A stretch of 56,203 nt of DNA from Candidatus Methanoplasma glyptotermitis (GCA_031267895.1 JAIRYF010000030.1:1-56203); one strand, 5' to 3'. Numbered from the stretch's first letter, positions 27,257-37,713 are shown. Made by a program: numbers and translations. Notes: generated from the letters alone by a model not told the origin.

Positions 27257-28515
27257 TGGGAAAAACGATTGCAGAAAAGATACTGTCGAATAAGTCTGGA
27301 ATGGATGCCAGAGCGGGCCGGATTGTCATCGCCGACGTGGACTACGTGATGGTCAATGATGTTACCGGACCCATTGCGTTCAGAGAATACAGTAAAATAG
27401 GCCGGAAGGAGATGTTCAGAGACAGGATGGTTCTCATTCCTGATCACTACGTGCCCAATAAGGATGTGGCTTCTGCGGAACAGGCCAAAGAGATGAGAGA
27501 GTTCGCTAAGAAGCACGGAATAAGCAACTATTACGAGATTGGGAAGGGCGGAGTATGCCACCAAGTCATGATCGAAGAAGGTTTCGCCGCCCCGGGCAGA
27601 CTGATAGTCGGTGCGGATTCGCACACCTGCACGTACGGGGGGATCAATGCATTTTCAACCGGCATAGGTTCCACAGAGGCTGCTGTCGCTTTTGCTACCG
27701 GGAGACTCTGGTTCAAGGTCCCGGAGACCATAAAGGTGGAGCTGACGGGAAAATTCAGGAAGAATGTCGGCGGGAAGGACCTGATCATAAAAATCATAAC
27801 CGACATCGGCGTGGACGGGGCGAACTATATGGCATTTGAGTTCCAAGGCGACGGCGTGGACACCATGAGTGTCTCGGACAGACTGACCGTATCTAATATG
27901 GCAATAGAGGCAGGCGGAAAGGCAGGAATATTCCCATGCGACAGTCTGACCGAGGAGTACATAAAAAATACCGTCAAGGGAGCATATACTCCGGTATCGG
28001 CGGACCCGGATGCGGAATACTGCAGGATCCTGAAATACGACCTTTCTAAAATAGAATCAATGGTTGCGTTCCCTCATCTGCCGAGCAACGGCCATGCCGT
28101 CAGGAACATCGACATCAAAATAGACCAGGCCTATCTCGGATCGTGCACAAACGGCCGCATAGAAGATATGCGTATCGCGGCCGATATAGTGAAGGGCAGG
28201 AAAGTACATCCCGAGGTGAGATTCCTGGTTGTTCCTGCATCTCAGAAGGTATACAGACAGATGCTGAACGAGGGACTGATGCAGATTTTCCTGGATGCCG
28301 GCGCATTCATATCCGGGCCGACGTGCGGCGCGTGCCTCGGAGGATACATGGGGATATTGGCTGCCGGAGAAAGAGCCGTGTCGTCCACCAACAGGAACTT
28401 CATCGGAAGAATGGGAGATAAGGACTCGGAAGTCTATCTGGCAGGACCGGAAGTCGTGGCAGCATCCGCGATCGCGGGCAGGATAGCGGTCCCGGAACAA
28501 CTGGAGAGATACTGA
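27256..28515 (+). CDS. leuC: 3-Isopropylmalate dehydratase large subunit
   Basis: 419 residues, aconitase superfamily, archaeal type. Isomerises 2- to 3-isopropylmalate with the LeuD subunit. The three Cys ligands of the [4Fe-4S] cluster are in YLGSCTNGR and GPTCGACLGG, with DSHTCTYGG contributing to the active site. Homoaconitase of coenzyme B synthesis is a close alternative; the gene order favours leucine. Its TGA shares one base with the leuD ATG. Confidence 0.9.
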   Translation: MGKTIAEKILSNKSGMDARAGRIVIADVDYVMVNDVTGPIAFREYSKIGRKEMFRDRMVLIPDHYVPNKDVASAEQAKEMREFAKKHGISNYYEIGKGGVCHQVMIEEGFAAPGRLIVGADSHTCTYGGINAFSTGIGSTEAAVAFATGRLWFKVPETIKVELTGKFRKNVGGKDLIIKIITDIGVDGANYMAFEFQGDGVDTMSVSDRLTVSNMAIEAGGKAGIFPCDSLTEEYIKNTVKGAYTPVSADPDAEYCRILKYDLSKIESMVAFPHLPSNGHAVRNIDIKIDQAYLGSCTNGRIEDMRIAADIVKGRKVHPEVRFLVVPASQKVYRQMLNEGLMQIFLDAGAFISGPTCGACLGGYMGILAAGERAVSSTNRNFIGRMGDKDSEVYLAGPEVVAASAIAGRIAVPEQLERY

Positions 28516-29000
28516 TGGCTGAGATACGGGGGAAAGTATGGAGATTCGGAGATAATGTCGACACAGACCAAATAATACCGGCCGAACGTCTGGTATCTTC
28601 GAATCTGACACACCTGAACGAATACATATTCGAGAAAGTAAGGCCCGGTGTCGCACGGGATATCAAAAAAGGAGATATATTGGTGGCAGGGAAAAACTTT
28701 GGATGCGGATCATCCAGAGAACATGCTCCGCTGTCTCTGATACAGGCAGGCTTTTCCTGCATAGTAGCAGAATCGTTCGCGCGCATATTCTATCGCAACT
28801 CGATGAACATCGGACTCCTGCTGATAGAATGCGGGACTGATATCGGAGAGGGGGACACCGCCGAGATAAGCACAGAGTGCGGCAGGATCAGAGACCTGAA
28901 CAGCGGGAAAGAGTACGAATTCCCCCGGTACCCGCCTTTCATAACCCGTCTGGTAGAGTGCGGCGGACTCGTGAACCTGATAAGGGAGGGTGAGTTTTGA
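28515..29000 (+). CDS. leuD: 3-Isopropylmalate dehydratase small subunit
   Basis: 161 residues, the swivel-domain subunit partnering LeuC. FGDNVDTDQIIPAERL is the N-terminal substrate loop, and NFGCGSSREHAPL is the family signature. The loop that separates isopropylmalate from homoaconitate enzymes reads RLVSS here, which is not decisive. The stop overlaps the TTG start of leuB by TTGA. Confidence 0.9.
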   Translation: MAEIRGKVWRFGDNVDTDQIIPAERLVSSNLTHLNEYIFEKVRPGVARDIKKGDILVAGKNFGCGSSREHAPLSLIQAGFSCIVAESFARIFYRNSMNIGLLLIECGTDIGEGDTAEISTECGRIRDLNSGKEYEFPRYPPFITRLVECGGLVNLIREGEF

Positions 29001-30115
29001 AACATCTTGCGGTGATCCCGGGCGACGGCATCGGAAAAGAGGTCATTGATGCCGGAATGGAGGTTCTGGATGCAATAAGTGAGATATCATCGTTCAACTA
29101 TGACGGGGAATTCTTAGACATAGGTTCGGAAAGGTATCTGAAAACGGGCGAACTCCTTACGGATGAGGATATATCCAGTATCCGCAGAAAGGATGCCGTG
29201 TATTTCGGAGCCATAGGCGACCCCAGGGTGAAACCCGGTGTACTTGAACAAGGAATACTTCTGAGAATGAGGGCGGTCTTTGACCAGTACATAAATCTCA
29301 GGCCCGTGACGTCATGGTTTCCGCTTGTGCCTCTCAAAAGGGAGGTACCTTTTGATATCCGCTTCCTCAGAGAGAACACGGAAGACTTCTACATGGGTGC
29401 GGGAGGAGTCTTCGGAGGGAGTAAGAAAGATGCTCATGTCAGTGTCAGGAGAGAATTATACGATCTCGAGATAGAACTCGGGACGAACTCGTCCGATGGC
29501 GATGATTTCGCATTCGAAATAGGATTGCTGTCGAAGAAAGGCACAACAAGATTCGCCGATTATGCGTTCAATTATGCCGGCATGAGAGGGGAGAAGAGAC
29601 TCACTCTTGTCGATAAAGCAAATGTATGCACGCACATCTATGGCATGCAGAGAACAATATTCGAAGAGAAGGCCGAAGAGTATGGAATGGGTTTGGATTT
29701 CATGTTCGTGGATGCGATGGCCATGGCTATGATCGTCAGGCCGGAGACATTCGGGACCGTTGCGGTACCCAATCTTTTTGGGGACATACTGACCGACCTG
29801 GGCGCACAGCTTCAGGGCGGACTCGGAATGGGCGGAAGCGGAAACATCAACCCGAACGGTGTCAGTATGTTCGAGCCGATCCACGGATCCGCTCCCGATA
29901 TCGCGGGACAGAAGAAAGCCAATCCTATAGCTGCGATACTCGCAGCTCAGATGCTTCTGGAAAATCAGGGCTATCATAAGGAAGGAAGCATCCTTAAAAA
30001 GTCTGTCAGACACTGTTTAGATAACAGATTTACAACGCCGGACCTCGGCGGAAAGATGACGACCGAAGAGGTTGGAAAGGCTGTATGCGAATACATTCTG
30101 AATCAAAAGAAGTGA
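28997..30115 (+). CDS. leuB: 3-Isopropylmalate dehydrogenase, TTG start
   Basis: 372 residues of the beta-decarboxylating dehydrogenase family. Oxidises and decarboxylates 3-isopropylmalate to 2-oxoisocaproate using NAD+. [11 protein letters not shown] at the N-terminus, the metal-binding [10 protein letters not shown], the [10 protein letters not shown] region, and [13 protein letters not shown] for the nucleotide site are present. A homoisocitrate dehydrogenase role cannot be excluded. The only start that fits homology is TTG 28997, inside the leuD stop (TTGA), after GGGAGGG. Confidence 0.9.
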   Translation: MKHLAVIPGDGIGKEVIDAGMEVLDAISEISSFNYDGEFLDIGSERYLKTGELLTDEDISSIRRKDAVYFGAIGDPRVKPGVLEQGILLRMRAVFDQYINLRPVTSWFPLVPLKREVPFDIRFLRENTEDFYMGAGGVFGGSKKDAHVSVRRELYDLEIELGTNSSDGDDFAFEIGLLSKKGTTRFADYAFNYAGMRGEKRLTLVDKANVCTHIYGMQRTIFEEKAEEYGMGLDFMFVDAMAMAMIVRPETFGTVAVPNLFGDILTDLGAQLQGGLGMGGSGNINPNGVSMFEPIHGSAPDIAGQKKANPIAAILAAQMLLENQGYHKEGSILKKSVRHCLDNRFTTPDLGGKMTTEEVGKAVCEYILNQKK

Positions 30116-30116
30116 G

Positions 30117-30383
30117 ATGATGATTACACTCGATCTCCGCGCTGAATATCGCGACGAAAGGACGGCAAAAGCTGTTTTCGATTCGATATCTCCGGATAAC
30201 GAGGGTTACATCCTAACTGAACTCCAAGGCAGACGCATCGTGATGAAGATGTCTGCGGCGAGTGCGGGAACGCTGAGGAATACCGCGGATGACCTTATGG
30301 TATGCATAAAGGCCGCAGAGGAGTCTTCAGGTCTCGTCTCCGGCCCCGCTCCTGACCTTGACTGCGACTCCTTTTTTGAATGA
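30117..30383 (+). CDS. pcc1: KEOPS complex subunit Pcc1
   Basis: 88 residues. Small dimerising KEOPS subunit that docks Kae1 for t6A tRNA modification. Typical pattern: LDLRAEYRDERTAKAVFDSI, then a central beta hairpin and AASAGTLRNTADDLMVCIKA. It follows leuB by one base and seems to ride on the leucine operon. Its last 57 bases overlap the convergent tgtA gene. ATG 30120 is an equally good start. Confidence 0.8.
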   Translation: MMITLDLRAEYRDERTAKAVFDSISPDNEGYILTELQGRRIVMKMSAASAGTLRNTADDLMVCIKAAEESSGLVSGPAPDLDCDSFFE

Positions 30384-32255
30384 TTTTATCTCATATGCAG
30401 TCATGGCCATACGTCCCGTGGCTATTACTCTGTCATGCCCGTCTGTGACGATCGCCTCCTCCATGGGTCTTAGGTTCTCGTCGCATTCCGTGACGAACTG
30501 GCAGAACACGTTCCTCCCTTCTGACACGAAAGGAATGGCATCATCCGCCACCCTGACCCTCATGAACGGTGTCCGTATCGCCGAGACAATCCTGTCAGCC
30601 CCGTCTTTTTTCAATGTATACAGGCCGTCGCCCGCACGCATGGACAGGATATGTTTCCCGTCGGATATCACGTTCCTTATCTTTCCCGTATTTTTGCTTA
30701 TGACTAGTTCTATTTTCCCCACAAAAAGGGCATCCGTGGCCTCTGTACCGAACTGATATCTGGATACTGCCTTTGCCCTTATGGTATCCGCATCGTATTC
30801 CTCGGTCCCGTCATCCGGGACATCCATACCATCGACTGTTTCTGTGAATTTACGCTCAAGAAGCTCAGCCGCAGAGGATTTGGACTCTATTTGGGTATCT
30901 GTATCCTCCGCTTGTGGGAACACAGATTGGGCGATCGGATATACCTCATCCAACTCGGCCGGAACGGGTCCGAACGGAGAAATAACCACCGGAGTGTATC
31001 CCGACCTCCTGACCCTGTCGAAATCCGCGGGCCTTGCCCTGCTGTACGGTTTGCTTCCCCCGTCATAGAATATGGCGGCTTTGTCGGTTGCGGGAATATA
31101 CCTGTCCTGTATTCTTGACAGGTATCTTCCGAATACAGGCCTGCCGCGGGTTTCGGTGCCGGTGTAGAACATTGCACCGTCCCTGCTGATCGGATCGTAT
31201 TTCTCCATGAATTCCCGGTGCTTTTTTAATTCCCTGAGTGCATCGAGCATGGCGGGATGCGCTCTGCATCTTGTCTCAGTCAGTTCCCAGAGGCGGCCCT
31301 CCCGTACGTATCTTTTGATAAGTGCCAGCTCATCGGTTATTTGGTATAGGTTATGTCTCGCGATGATTGCCGTTTTCTTCTTTTTATCCGTCTTTTTCAG
31401 TGATTCCAGAGTGAGTCCGCGGCATGCCGGGCAGTTGCAGCCGAGAGACTGCATGTCCTGCAGACGGCAGGTTCCGTCTATAAACATCATTCTGTCATCT
31501 CTGGCGAACTTGGCGTAGGATGCCGAATCAAAGAGGTCACAGCCCATCAACACTGCCAGTGCAAGCACCATCGGATGCCCGGCACCGAAAAGGTGGACAG
31601 GTCTGCTGGGGTTCAGTCCTCTTTTTGAAGACATAACAACATCCACAAGCTCGGAATACCTGTACTGTTCCATGAGAGGCACGACCCCTCCGATAGGATG
31701 CACGTCGGCATCCATATCTGCCATTTTACGTGCGCAGTACTCTCTGAGATCTGGATATACAGAACCTTGGACGACTCCGTTGATCATCATATCTCCTTTG
31801 ATTTCGCAGGCTTTTTCGGTCCTCTCGAGAGTCACCTCTATGGATTCCGCAGTCTGATCCTTTGTCCAATGCGGTTCGGTGAAAATATCAAGTACGGTTC
31901 CGATATCGGTCCCGATGCTTTTCTGGAACTCGACTATCTCCTCGTTGGTGACCTCCACCTCCCCGTACATGTGGCTTTGAAATGTTCCCGAATCTGTCAT
32001 TATGATTCCCGGAAAATCCAGCATCTCGTGGAGTCCGATCTCTTGGGCCTTTGCTTTAAGTTCGGGAGTGTTCTTTATGATGTATGAGTTCGTTATGATT
32101 GCGCTGAAAGCGAACTCGTCACAGAGTTCTCTCGGCGTCACGGTGCATATTTTGGGATTTATTACCGGGAGAAGCGCAGGTGTCTCCAGCACCCCTGATT
32201 TTGTCTCGAACCTGCCTATTCTGGCAAGCCCGTCTCTTTTTACGATCTCGAACAT
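30327..32255 (-). CDS. tgtA: Archaeosine tRNA-guanine transglycosylase
   Basis: About 642 residues. Swaps guanine 15 of archaeal tRNA for preQ0, the first step to archaeosine. The catalytic TIM barrel has MTDSGTFQSHMYGE (nucleophile region) and a zinc site CNCPACRGLTLESL. C-terminal domains end in a PUA RNA-binding domain (last roughly 75 residues). The N-terminus MFEIVKRDGLARIGRF is typical, so ATG 32255 was preferred to GTG 32276. Follows the small gene at 32281-32676 on the same strand and converges with pcc1. Confidence 0.93.
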   Translation of the reverse strand: MFEIVKRDGLARIGRFETKSGVLETPALLPVINPKICTVTPRELCDEFAFSAIITNSYIIKNTPELKAKAQEIGLHEMLDFPGIIMTDSGTFQSHMYGEVEVTNEEIVEFQKSIGTDIGTVLDIFTEPHWTKDQTAESIEVTLERTEKACEIKGDMMINGVVQGSVYPDLREYCARKMADMDADVHPIGGVVPLMEQYRYSELVDVVMSSKRGLNPSRPVHLFGAGHPMVLALAVLMGCDLFDSASYAKFARDDRMMFIDGTCRLQDMQSLGCNCPACRGLTLESLKKTDKKKKTAIIARHNLYQITDELALIKRYVREGRLWELTETRCRAHPAMLDALRELKKHREFMEKYDPISRDGAMFYTGTETRGRPVFGRYLSRIQDRYIPATDKAAIFYDGGSKPYSRARPADFDRVRRSGYTPVVISPFGPVPAELDEVYPIAQSVFPQAEDTDTQIESKSSAAELLERKFTETVDGMDVPDDGTEEYDADTIRAKAVSRYQFGTEATDALFVGKIELVISKNTGKIRNVISDGKHILSMRAGDGLYTLKKDGADRIVSAIRTPFMRVRVADDAIPFVSEGRNVFCQFVTECDENLRPMEEAIVTDGHDRVIATGRMAMTAYEIKSFKKGVAVKVRSGAGDET

Positions 32256-32280
32256 CGGTGTGGCAGATACGGTCACCGGA

Positions 32281-32676
32281 TTAAAGGATTCTGTCCTTCG
32301 TTATGTCCGCGTATGTCTTTGATATGGCATTCTTCACAAGAACGTCGGGTATATCTTCAATTACATCTCTGTTCCAATCAAGGGTCGGACGGCCCATGCT
32401 AACTATACTCAGTTTGCCCTGATCGCAGCTGTCCTCGGTTTCGGGCATCCTGATTTCCAAACCTCTGAGTAGGTCGAGTATGCTCTTACCGTTGACGAAT
32501 ATCATATTTTGTTCCTCTGATTCCATGCATACGAACTTGGAAGATATATCGGCCATCTGCATCTCGCACACCAGTTCTCTGAGGTAATCCGACATCTCTT
32601 TTACGGATTGTCTCCTTATGTTCCCGGCCTGCGGCGGCTCACAGGAATACCTGTATTCTATGTCGATCATGGCCAT
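32281..32676 (-). CDS. Small conserved protein, possibly DUF2703-like
   Basis: 131 residues. Not firmly recognised. IDIEYRYSC near the start and MIFVNGKSILDLL in the middle resemble the DUF2703 fold, but the paired cysteines often seen there are mostly missing. It lies 25 bases before tgtA and is probably co-transcribed. A TTTTAA element on the minus strand near 32700 is about 25 bases from ATG 32676, fitting a leaderless mRNA. Confidence 0.55.
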   Translation of the reverse strand: MAMIDIEYRYSCEPPQAGNIRRQSVKEMSDYLRELVCEMQMADISSKFVCMESEEQNMIFVNGKSILDLLRGLEIRMPETEDSCDQGKLSIVSMGRPTLDWNRDVIEDIPDVLVKNAISKTYADITKDRIL

Positions 32677-32751
32677 GGTCGGGCATCGGCATCATCGATT
32701 AAAAGCGTATTGCAATGACATCTTTATCACTGATAAGCATATTACGCGCAT

Positions 32752-33132
32752 ATGTTCCGTATTCTGGGCGCATGTGACGAAGAATTCAAATTGGTCATAC
32801 TGATGAGAAACGATCTGAAGATGACAAAGGGCAAGATTGCGGCACAGGCAGGACACGCAGCGGTTAACTGCGCTCTGAGCATCAAAAAGAAGGACCCCAA
32901 GACATTCGACAGATGGACAATGAGCGGCCAGACTAAAATAGTATTAAGGATAGATTCGGAAAGGGAACTTTTTGAATTTAAAGCGGTAGCCGATGCACAA
33001 AACATAAACAACTCCCTGATCTGCGATGCCGGAAGAACACAGATAGAGCCGGGTACCTGCACCTGTCTCGGCGTAGGTCCGGCTGCATCATCCGTTCTGG
33101 ACAAGATCACCGGCGGGCTGAAAATGCTTTGA
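32752..33132 (+). CDS. pth2: Peptidyl-tRNA hydrolase, archaeal type
   Basis: 126 residues. Recycles tRNA from stalled peptidyl-tRNA. Pth2 signature LVILMRNDLKMTKGKIAAQ (catalytic Lys region) followed by GHAAVNCAL, and the C-terminal DAGRTQIEPGTCTCLGVGP. Length is normal. TTTATCA (32722-32728) about 26 bases before ATG suggests a leaderless mRNA. Divergent from the tgtA pair. Confidence 0.94.
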   Translation: MFRILGACDEEFKLVILMRNDLKMTKGKIAAQAGHAAVNCALSIKKKDPKTFDRWTMSGQTKIVLRIDSERELFEFKAVADAQNINNSLICDAGRTQIEPGTCTCLGVGPAASSVLDKITGGLKML

Positions 33133-33189
33133 TCCGCTGTAACGCTTTATACATGCACGCAGATTACAGCCTTGGATTTTGGGGATAAT

Positions 33190-34503
33190 ATGCTCGCAAG
33201 AAAGAATCTGTATATCATTGCCTTTGCGATCGCATCCGTCGGACTGATGACCGCGTTCTCTTTTGCCGACGGTTCCGCGGACGGGGAGAGCACCGTACCG
33301 CTGGCAGACAGCGGAGGATTCGATCTGGCAGCTGCACTGGATGGTGCGGTGAGCGGAGACACCGTTACACTTAGGGAGGACAGTGTGCTTTCCCGCGATG
33401 CCGCAGTCAAATCCGGTGTCATCCTGAACGACAGCGGCTTTGCACTCAGGATCACCGCGTACTCGACACTCTGCGTTGAGGGAGAGTTCGTCTCCTCAGG
33501 AGATCTGATGATAGACTTCAGAAGCTCCGTCACAGTGGCCTCCGGCGGTGTCATGTCCGTAGACAACGGGGACCGCACAGCAACCGTGGCAGGCTCGCTG
33601 GAGGTTTACGGGGACGGAATCATCAGAATGGGGATGAACACAAGCAGTTCTGCTGAGTTCCTCGCCAACGGTGAACTGATAGTGGAAGGAACAATGGCGT
33701 TGGGGCAAGGTACTCTTAACTCATCCGTCGAAGTCAGGATGGCAACCGTGACCGGAACTCTTAGGATATCCGACGGCAGTTCCTTCAGAGTTGCCAATGT
33801 ATTGACCGTCGGGAGTGCCCCCGCACTCACGACCGACATGAAAAACACTGCTTCTGTAAACGGGAAGATTGTCCTCGCCGATTCCGCGTACGTTCTGGCA
33901 TACGGAGATTCGTCATTCAGCACCGGCAGCATAAGGTATCCTGCGGTGAGCACGCAGTTCATCATACAGGGCAAGGTCTATGCCACCGAATACAAAGACA
34001 ATACGGGAAAGAGGGCTATTGTGCTCCCCCTGACATCTGGCCTCAGAGACTTTGTTCTCTCCAACTGGAAGGATTCAAATGATAATTTGATACTCTCCGA
34101 CACCTCCGCGCAGATCGGAAGCATCCGTACAGCAGAGGGGGAAGTGGCCAAACGGGAATATAAGATAGTTCTCGCAGAAGACCCCAACATAAAATGGGTT
34201 GTGAACGGTATTGACAAAGGGAGTTCCGGGGAAGAAGTCGGCGTATATGGTGCATCCATGACCATAAACATAAGATTGGCACAGGGAAACACCGAGCTTC
34301 CGACAGTCAAGATGGACGGCATGCCATACAAAGCAGGAACATCGTTCACTGTCACCGGAGATACAATATTCACAACATCTAACAACTATCCGGTGCAGGA
34401 AGGGGATATAACGCCTATACTTCTGATTATATTGGCTGTATTGGCAGCGGTACTCGTAATATTCCTTGTTGCACTCAGAACGAGAAACAGCAAAAAGAAA
34501 TGA
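33190..34503 (+). CDS. Membrane-anchored surface protein, parallel beta repeat type
   Basis: About 437 residues, not assigned to a named family. A signal helix (LYIIAFAIASVGLMTAFSF) precedes a long region rich in Gly/Ser/Val with short beta-strand repeats (VEGEFVSSGDL, VEGTMALGQG, VAGSLEVYGDG), resembling right-handed beta-solenoid surface proteins. A C-terminal helix (PILLIILAVLAAVLVIFLVAL) and a basic tail RNSKKK anchor it. ATG 33190, after GGGGAT, was preferred to the upstream TTG. CTTTATACAT (33144-33153) is the likely TATA box. Confidence 0.72.
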   Translation: MLARKNLYIIAFAIASVGLMTAFSFADGSADGESTVPLADSGGFDLAAALDGAVSGDTVTLREDSVLSRDAAVKSGVILNDSGFALRITAYSTLCVEGEFVSSGDLMIDFRSSVTVASGGVMSVDNGDRTATVAGSLEVYGDGIIRMGMNTSSSAEFLANGELIVEGTMALGQGTLNSSVEVRMATVTGTLRISDGSSFRVANVLTVGSAPALTTDMKNTASVNGKIVLADSAYVLAYGDSSFSTGSIRYPAVSTQFIIQGKVYATEYKDNTGKRAIVLPLTSGLRDFVLSNWKDSNDNLILSDTSAQIGSIRTAEGEVAKREYKIVLAEDPNIKWVVNGIDKGSSGEEVGVYGASMTINIRLAQGNTELPTVKMDGMPYKAGTSFTVTGDTIFTTSNNYPVQEGDITPILLIILAVLAAVLVIFLVALRTRNSKKK

Positions 34504-34506
34504 GCA

Positions 34507-37500
34507 TCAGAGCATGCGGAACTCATTCATGGACATTACCGAGAAGCTCTGATCTCTTGCCACCCTCATCGCCCCCACTGCCGCATCCGCACCCTGAACC
34601 GTGGTGAGGAATGGTATCTCGAGTTCCACCGCCAGCCGTCTCATTTTATGTCCGTCTCTCACGGCTCCCGACTTCTGCGACGGAGTGTTTATTATCAGAT
34701 TTATTCTGCCCTCTCTCATCAGACCGATGGCGTTGGGTTTCATATTGTCGTCTATTTTGAATACGGTCGTGGTTTCCACGCCGTTTTCTCTTAGGTATGT
34801 GGACGTGCCCTTCGTGGCATATATGCGGAATCCCATCTCCGCAAGCTCCTTGGCGACCGGCAGAACTCTTTCTTTATCGGAATTATTGACTGTTATGTAG
34901 ACTCCGCCTTCTGCCGGCAGTCTGTTGCCTGCCGCAGTCAGTGCTTTGTAGCATGCGACATCGAAGTCTTTATCGATCCCCATGACCTCTCCAGTACTCT
35001 TCATCTCAGGGGTCAGTATGGAATCCACTCCCGGCAGTTTGAGGAATGGAAACACAGAAGCCTTCACTGCATAGTGATCGATGGCCCTGTATCCGGACAG
35101 TCCGAAATCGTTCAGGGTCTTCCCGAGCATTATCTTTGTGCTTATTTTTGCAAGAGGTATGCCCGTGGCCTTTGAAATGAAAGGTACCGTACGCGATGCT
35201 CTCGGGTTGGCTTCGATCATGTAGATTTCATTATCTTTTACCGCAAGCTGTATATTCAGAAGCCCTTTGATTTCCAGTGCCAAGGCTACCTTTTCGGATG
35301 TTCTGACTACGCCGTCGATTATATCTTTGGAAAGCGTGAAAGGCGGCAGAACCATCGTCGCATCCCCCGAATGACAGCCGGCATATTCGATATGTTCCAT
35401 TATTCCGCCGATATAGACATCTTTCCCGTCAGAAACAGCATCAACATCAATCTCTATAGCCTCTGTCAGATACTTGTCCACCAATATCGGGTGATTTCTG
35501 GACACCTTCACCGCAGTCTCGACATATGTTTTGAGTTCTTCTGTGGAGTATACTATTTCCATAGCCCTTCCGCCGAGGACGTACGACGGTCTCACCAGCA
35601 CCGGGTAGCCGATTGATTCCGCGATATCTTTTACTTCTTCGAAAGAATAACCGGTACCAGACTTTGGCTGTCTTATCCCGAGATCGTCCATGAGTTTAGA
35701 AAATCTTCTCCGATCCTCGGCAACATCCATTTTATCTGGACTGGTGCCGAGCACTGCAGTTTTCTTCCCGGCCAGTGCCTTCTCGAGATCCAGTGCAAGG
35801 TTGACACCGGTCTGTCCACCGTATTGAACAATCACCCCGTCTATATCCTCGGCCTCGATTACATTCAGCACATCCTCCGGAGTTATCGGATCAAAATAAA
35901 GGCGATCGGAGATATCATAGTCTGTGGAGACAGTCTCCGGATTGTTGTTGATTATCACCGCACTCACCCCCTCTTCCTGAAGAGCCATGACTCCGTGTAC
36001 GCAGCAGTAATCGAATTCTATCCCCTGTCCGATCCTTATCGGCCCTCCTCCGATGATGAGCACCTTCTTTTTGCCGTGATCTTTCTTGACCTCGCTTGAC
36101 CTTCCGTAGGAGGAATAAAAGTACGGAGTCTCTGCATCGAATTCCGCCGCACATGTATCTACCATCTTGTATACGGGCACGATCCCCATGGACAGCCTGC
36201 TTTTCCTTATGTCCGATTCGGATCTGCATGTTATTTCCGCTATCTTCTCGTCCGAGAATCCCAGGTATTTTGCATTTTTCAGGAGATCTGCCGTCAGCGG
36301 ACCTTCCTTTATTTTCTTTTCCATCCCGACGATGTTTCTGAGCTTGTTGACAAAGAAGACATCCCACTTCGTGAGATCTGCGATCCTCTCCGGTTTCCAG
36401 TCTCTTCTGAGTGCTTCTCCGATAGCGAATATGCGTCTGTCGGTGGCATCAGTGAGTTCTTCGGTTATCTCCGCATCCGTCATATGGATACTGTCGAGAC
36501 CTTTTGCGCCTATCTCAAGAGACCTTAATCCTTTCAGAAGAGCCTCTTCAAATGTGCGGCCGATAGCCATTATCTCCCCCGTGCTTTTCATCTGCGTACC
36601 GAGGTGTCTGTCGACTGTACGGAACTTGTCGAACGGCCAGCGGGGGATCTTCACCACAACGTAGTCTATTGCCGGCTCGAATGCGGCACATGTCGTGCCG
36701 GTTATCTCATTCGGTATCTCGTCGAGCGTGTATCCTACGGCAACCTTCGCAGCCACGCGTGCTATGGGATATCCGGTCGCTTTCGATGCGAGAGCGGATG
36801 ATCTGGATACACGAGGATTCACTTCGATCAGTCTGTAATCCCCGTTCTCCGGATTGAAAGCGAACTGCACGTTGCATCCTCCCTCTATGTTCAGTGCCTT
36901 TATTACTTTCAGCGAGGCAGTCCTCAGTCTCTGGTGGTCTTTATCGGACAGCGTCAGACACGGGGCGCACACAATGCTTTCTCCGGTGTGTATGCCCATC
37001 GCATCCAAGTTTTCCATGCTGCATATTATGATGCAGTTATCCTTGGAGTCTCTCATAACCTCGTATTCATACTCTTTCCATCCGAGTACGCTTTCTTCAA
37101 TGAGTACCTGATGTATACGCGAATACGCAAGACCTCTGGCGCATATCTCTGCAAGCTCCTGTTCGCTGTGGGCGATCCCTCCGCCTGTCCCACCCAGAGT
37201 GTATGCCGGCCTCACAAGAACAGGATATTTACCTATTTCTTTGACGGCTTCGACCGCTTCCCGTACTGATGTCACGCTTCTGCTGAGGGGAACCGGCTCG
37301 CCTATTCTCTTCATGGTCTCTTTGAAAAGTTCGCGGTCCTCGGACATTGCGATCGCCTCCGGCTGTGTTCCTATGAGCGACACTCCGAGCCTCTTTAATT
37401 CTCCGCTGTCCGCCAGTTCTGAACATATATTCAGGGCGGTCTGCCCGCCCATTCCCGAAAGTACTCCGTCGACTCCCTCCTTCTCGATTATCTTTGCGAC

Positions 37501-37713
37501 AGCCGATGCCTGAAGCGGTTCTATGTAGACGCGGTCCGCCGTTTCAAGGTCGGTCTGGATCGTTGCAGGATTGGAGTTCACGAGCACGGTTGAATATCCT
37601 TCTTCTTTCAGCGAACGGCAAGCCTGTGTTCCCGAGAAATCGAACTCGGCCGCCTGGCCGATTATTATGGGGCCGGAACCGATTATCATGAGTTTCTTGT
37701 AATTCTTTTTCAC
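34507..37713 (-). CDS. carB: Carbamoyl-phosphate synthase large subunit, GTG start
   Basis: 1068 residues. Makes carbamoyl phosphate from bicarbonate, ammonia and two ATP for pyrimidines and arginine. Two tandem ATP-grasp halves each begin with a GSGPIIIGQ/GGGPIRIGQ loop (about residues 12 and 552), and each half has a metal-binding EVNPRVSRSS/EANPRASRTV motif. The C-terminal MGS-like allosteric domain (about residue 930 on) ends the protein. The GTG start overlaps the carA stop (GTGA). The stop lies three bases from the convergent surface-protein gene. Confidence 0.96.
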   Translation of the reverse strand: MKKNYKKLMIIGSGPIIIGQAAEFDFSGTQACRSLKEEGYSTVLVNSNPATIQTDLETADRVYIEPLQASAVAKIIEKEGVDGVLSGMGGQTALNICSELADSGELKRLGVSLIGTQPEAIAMSEDRELFKETMKRIGEPVPLSRSVTSVREAVEAVKEIGKYPVLVRPAYTLGGTGGGIAHSEQELAEICARGLAYSRIHQVLIEESVLGWKEYEYEVMRDSKDNCIIICSMENLDAMGIHTGESIVCAPCLTLSDKDHQRLRTASLKVIKALNIEGGCNVQFAFNPENGDYRLIEVNPRVSRSSALASKATGYPIARVAAKVAVGYTLDEIPNEITGTTCAAFEPAIDYVVVKIPRWPFDKFRTVDRHLGTQMKSTGEIMAIGRTFEEALLKGLRSLEIGAKGLDSIHMTDAEITEELTDATDRRIFAIGEALRRDWKPERIADLTKWDVFFVNKLRNIVGMEKKIKEGPLTADLLKNAKYLGFSDEKIAEITCRSESDIRKSRLSMGIVPVYKMVDTCAAEFDAETPYFYSSYGRSSEVKKDHGKKKVLIIGGGPIRIGQGIEFDYCCVHGVMALQEEGVSAVIINNNPETVSTDYDISDRLYFDPITPEDVLNVIEAEDIDGVIVQYGGQTGVNLALDLEKALAGKKTAVLGTSPDKMDVAEDRRRFSKLMDDLGIRQPKSGTGYSFEEVKDIAESIGYPVLVRPSYVLGGRAMEIVYSTEELKTYVETAVKVSRNHPILVDKYLTEAIEIDVDAVSDGKDVYIGGIMEHIEYAGCHSGDATMVLPPFTLSKDIIDGVVRTSEKVALALEIKGLLNIQLAVKDNEIYMIEANPRASRTVPFISKATGIPLAKISTKIMLGKTLNDFGLSGYRAIDHYAVKASVFPFLKLPGVDSILTPEMKSTGEVMGIDKDFDVACYKALTAAGNRLPAEGGVYITVNNSDKERVLPVAKELAEMGFRIYATKGTSTYLRENGVETTTVFKIDDNMKPNAIGLMREGRINLIINTPSQKSGAVRDGHKMRRLAVELEIPFLTTVQGADAAVGAMRVARDQSFSVMSMNEFRML

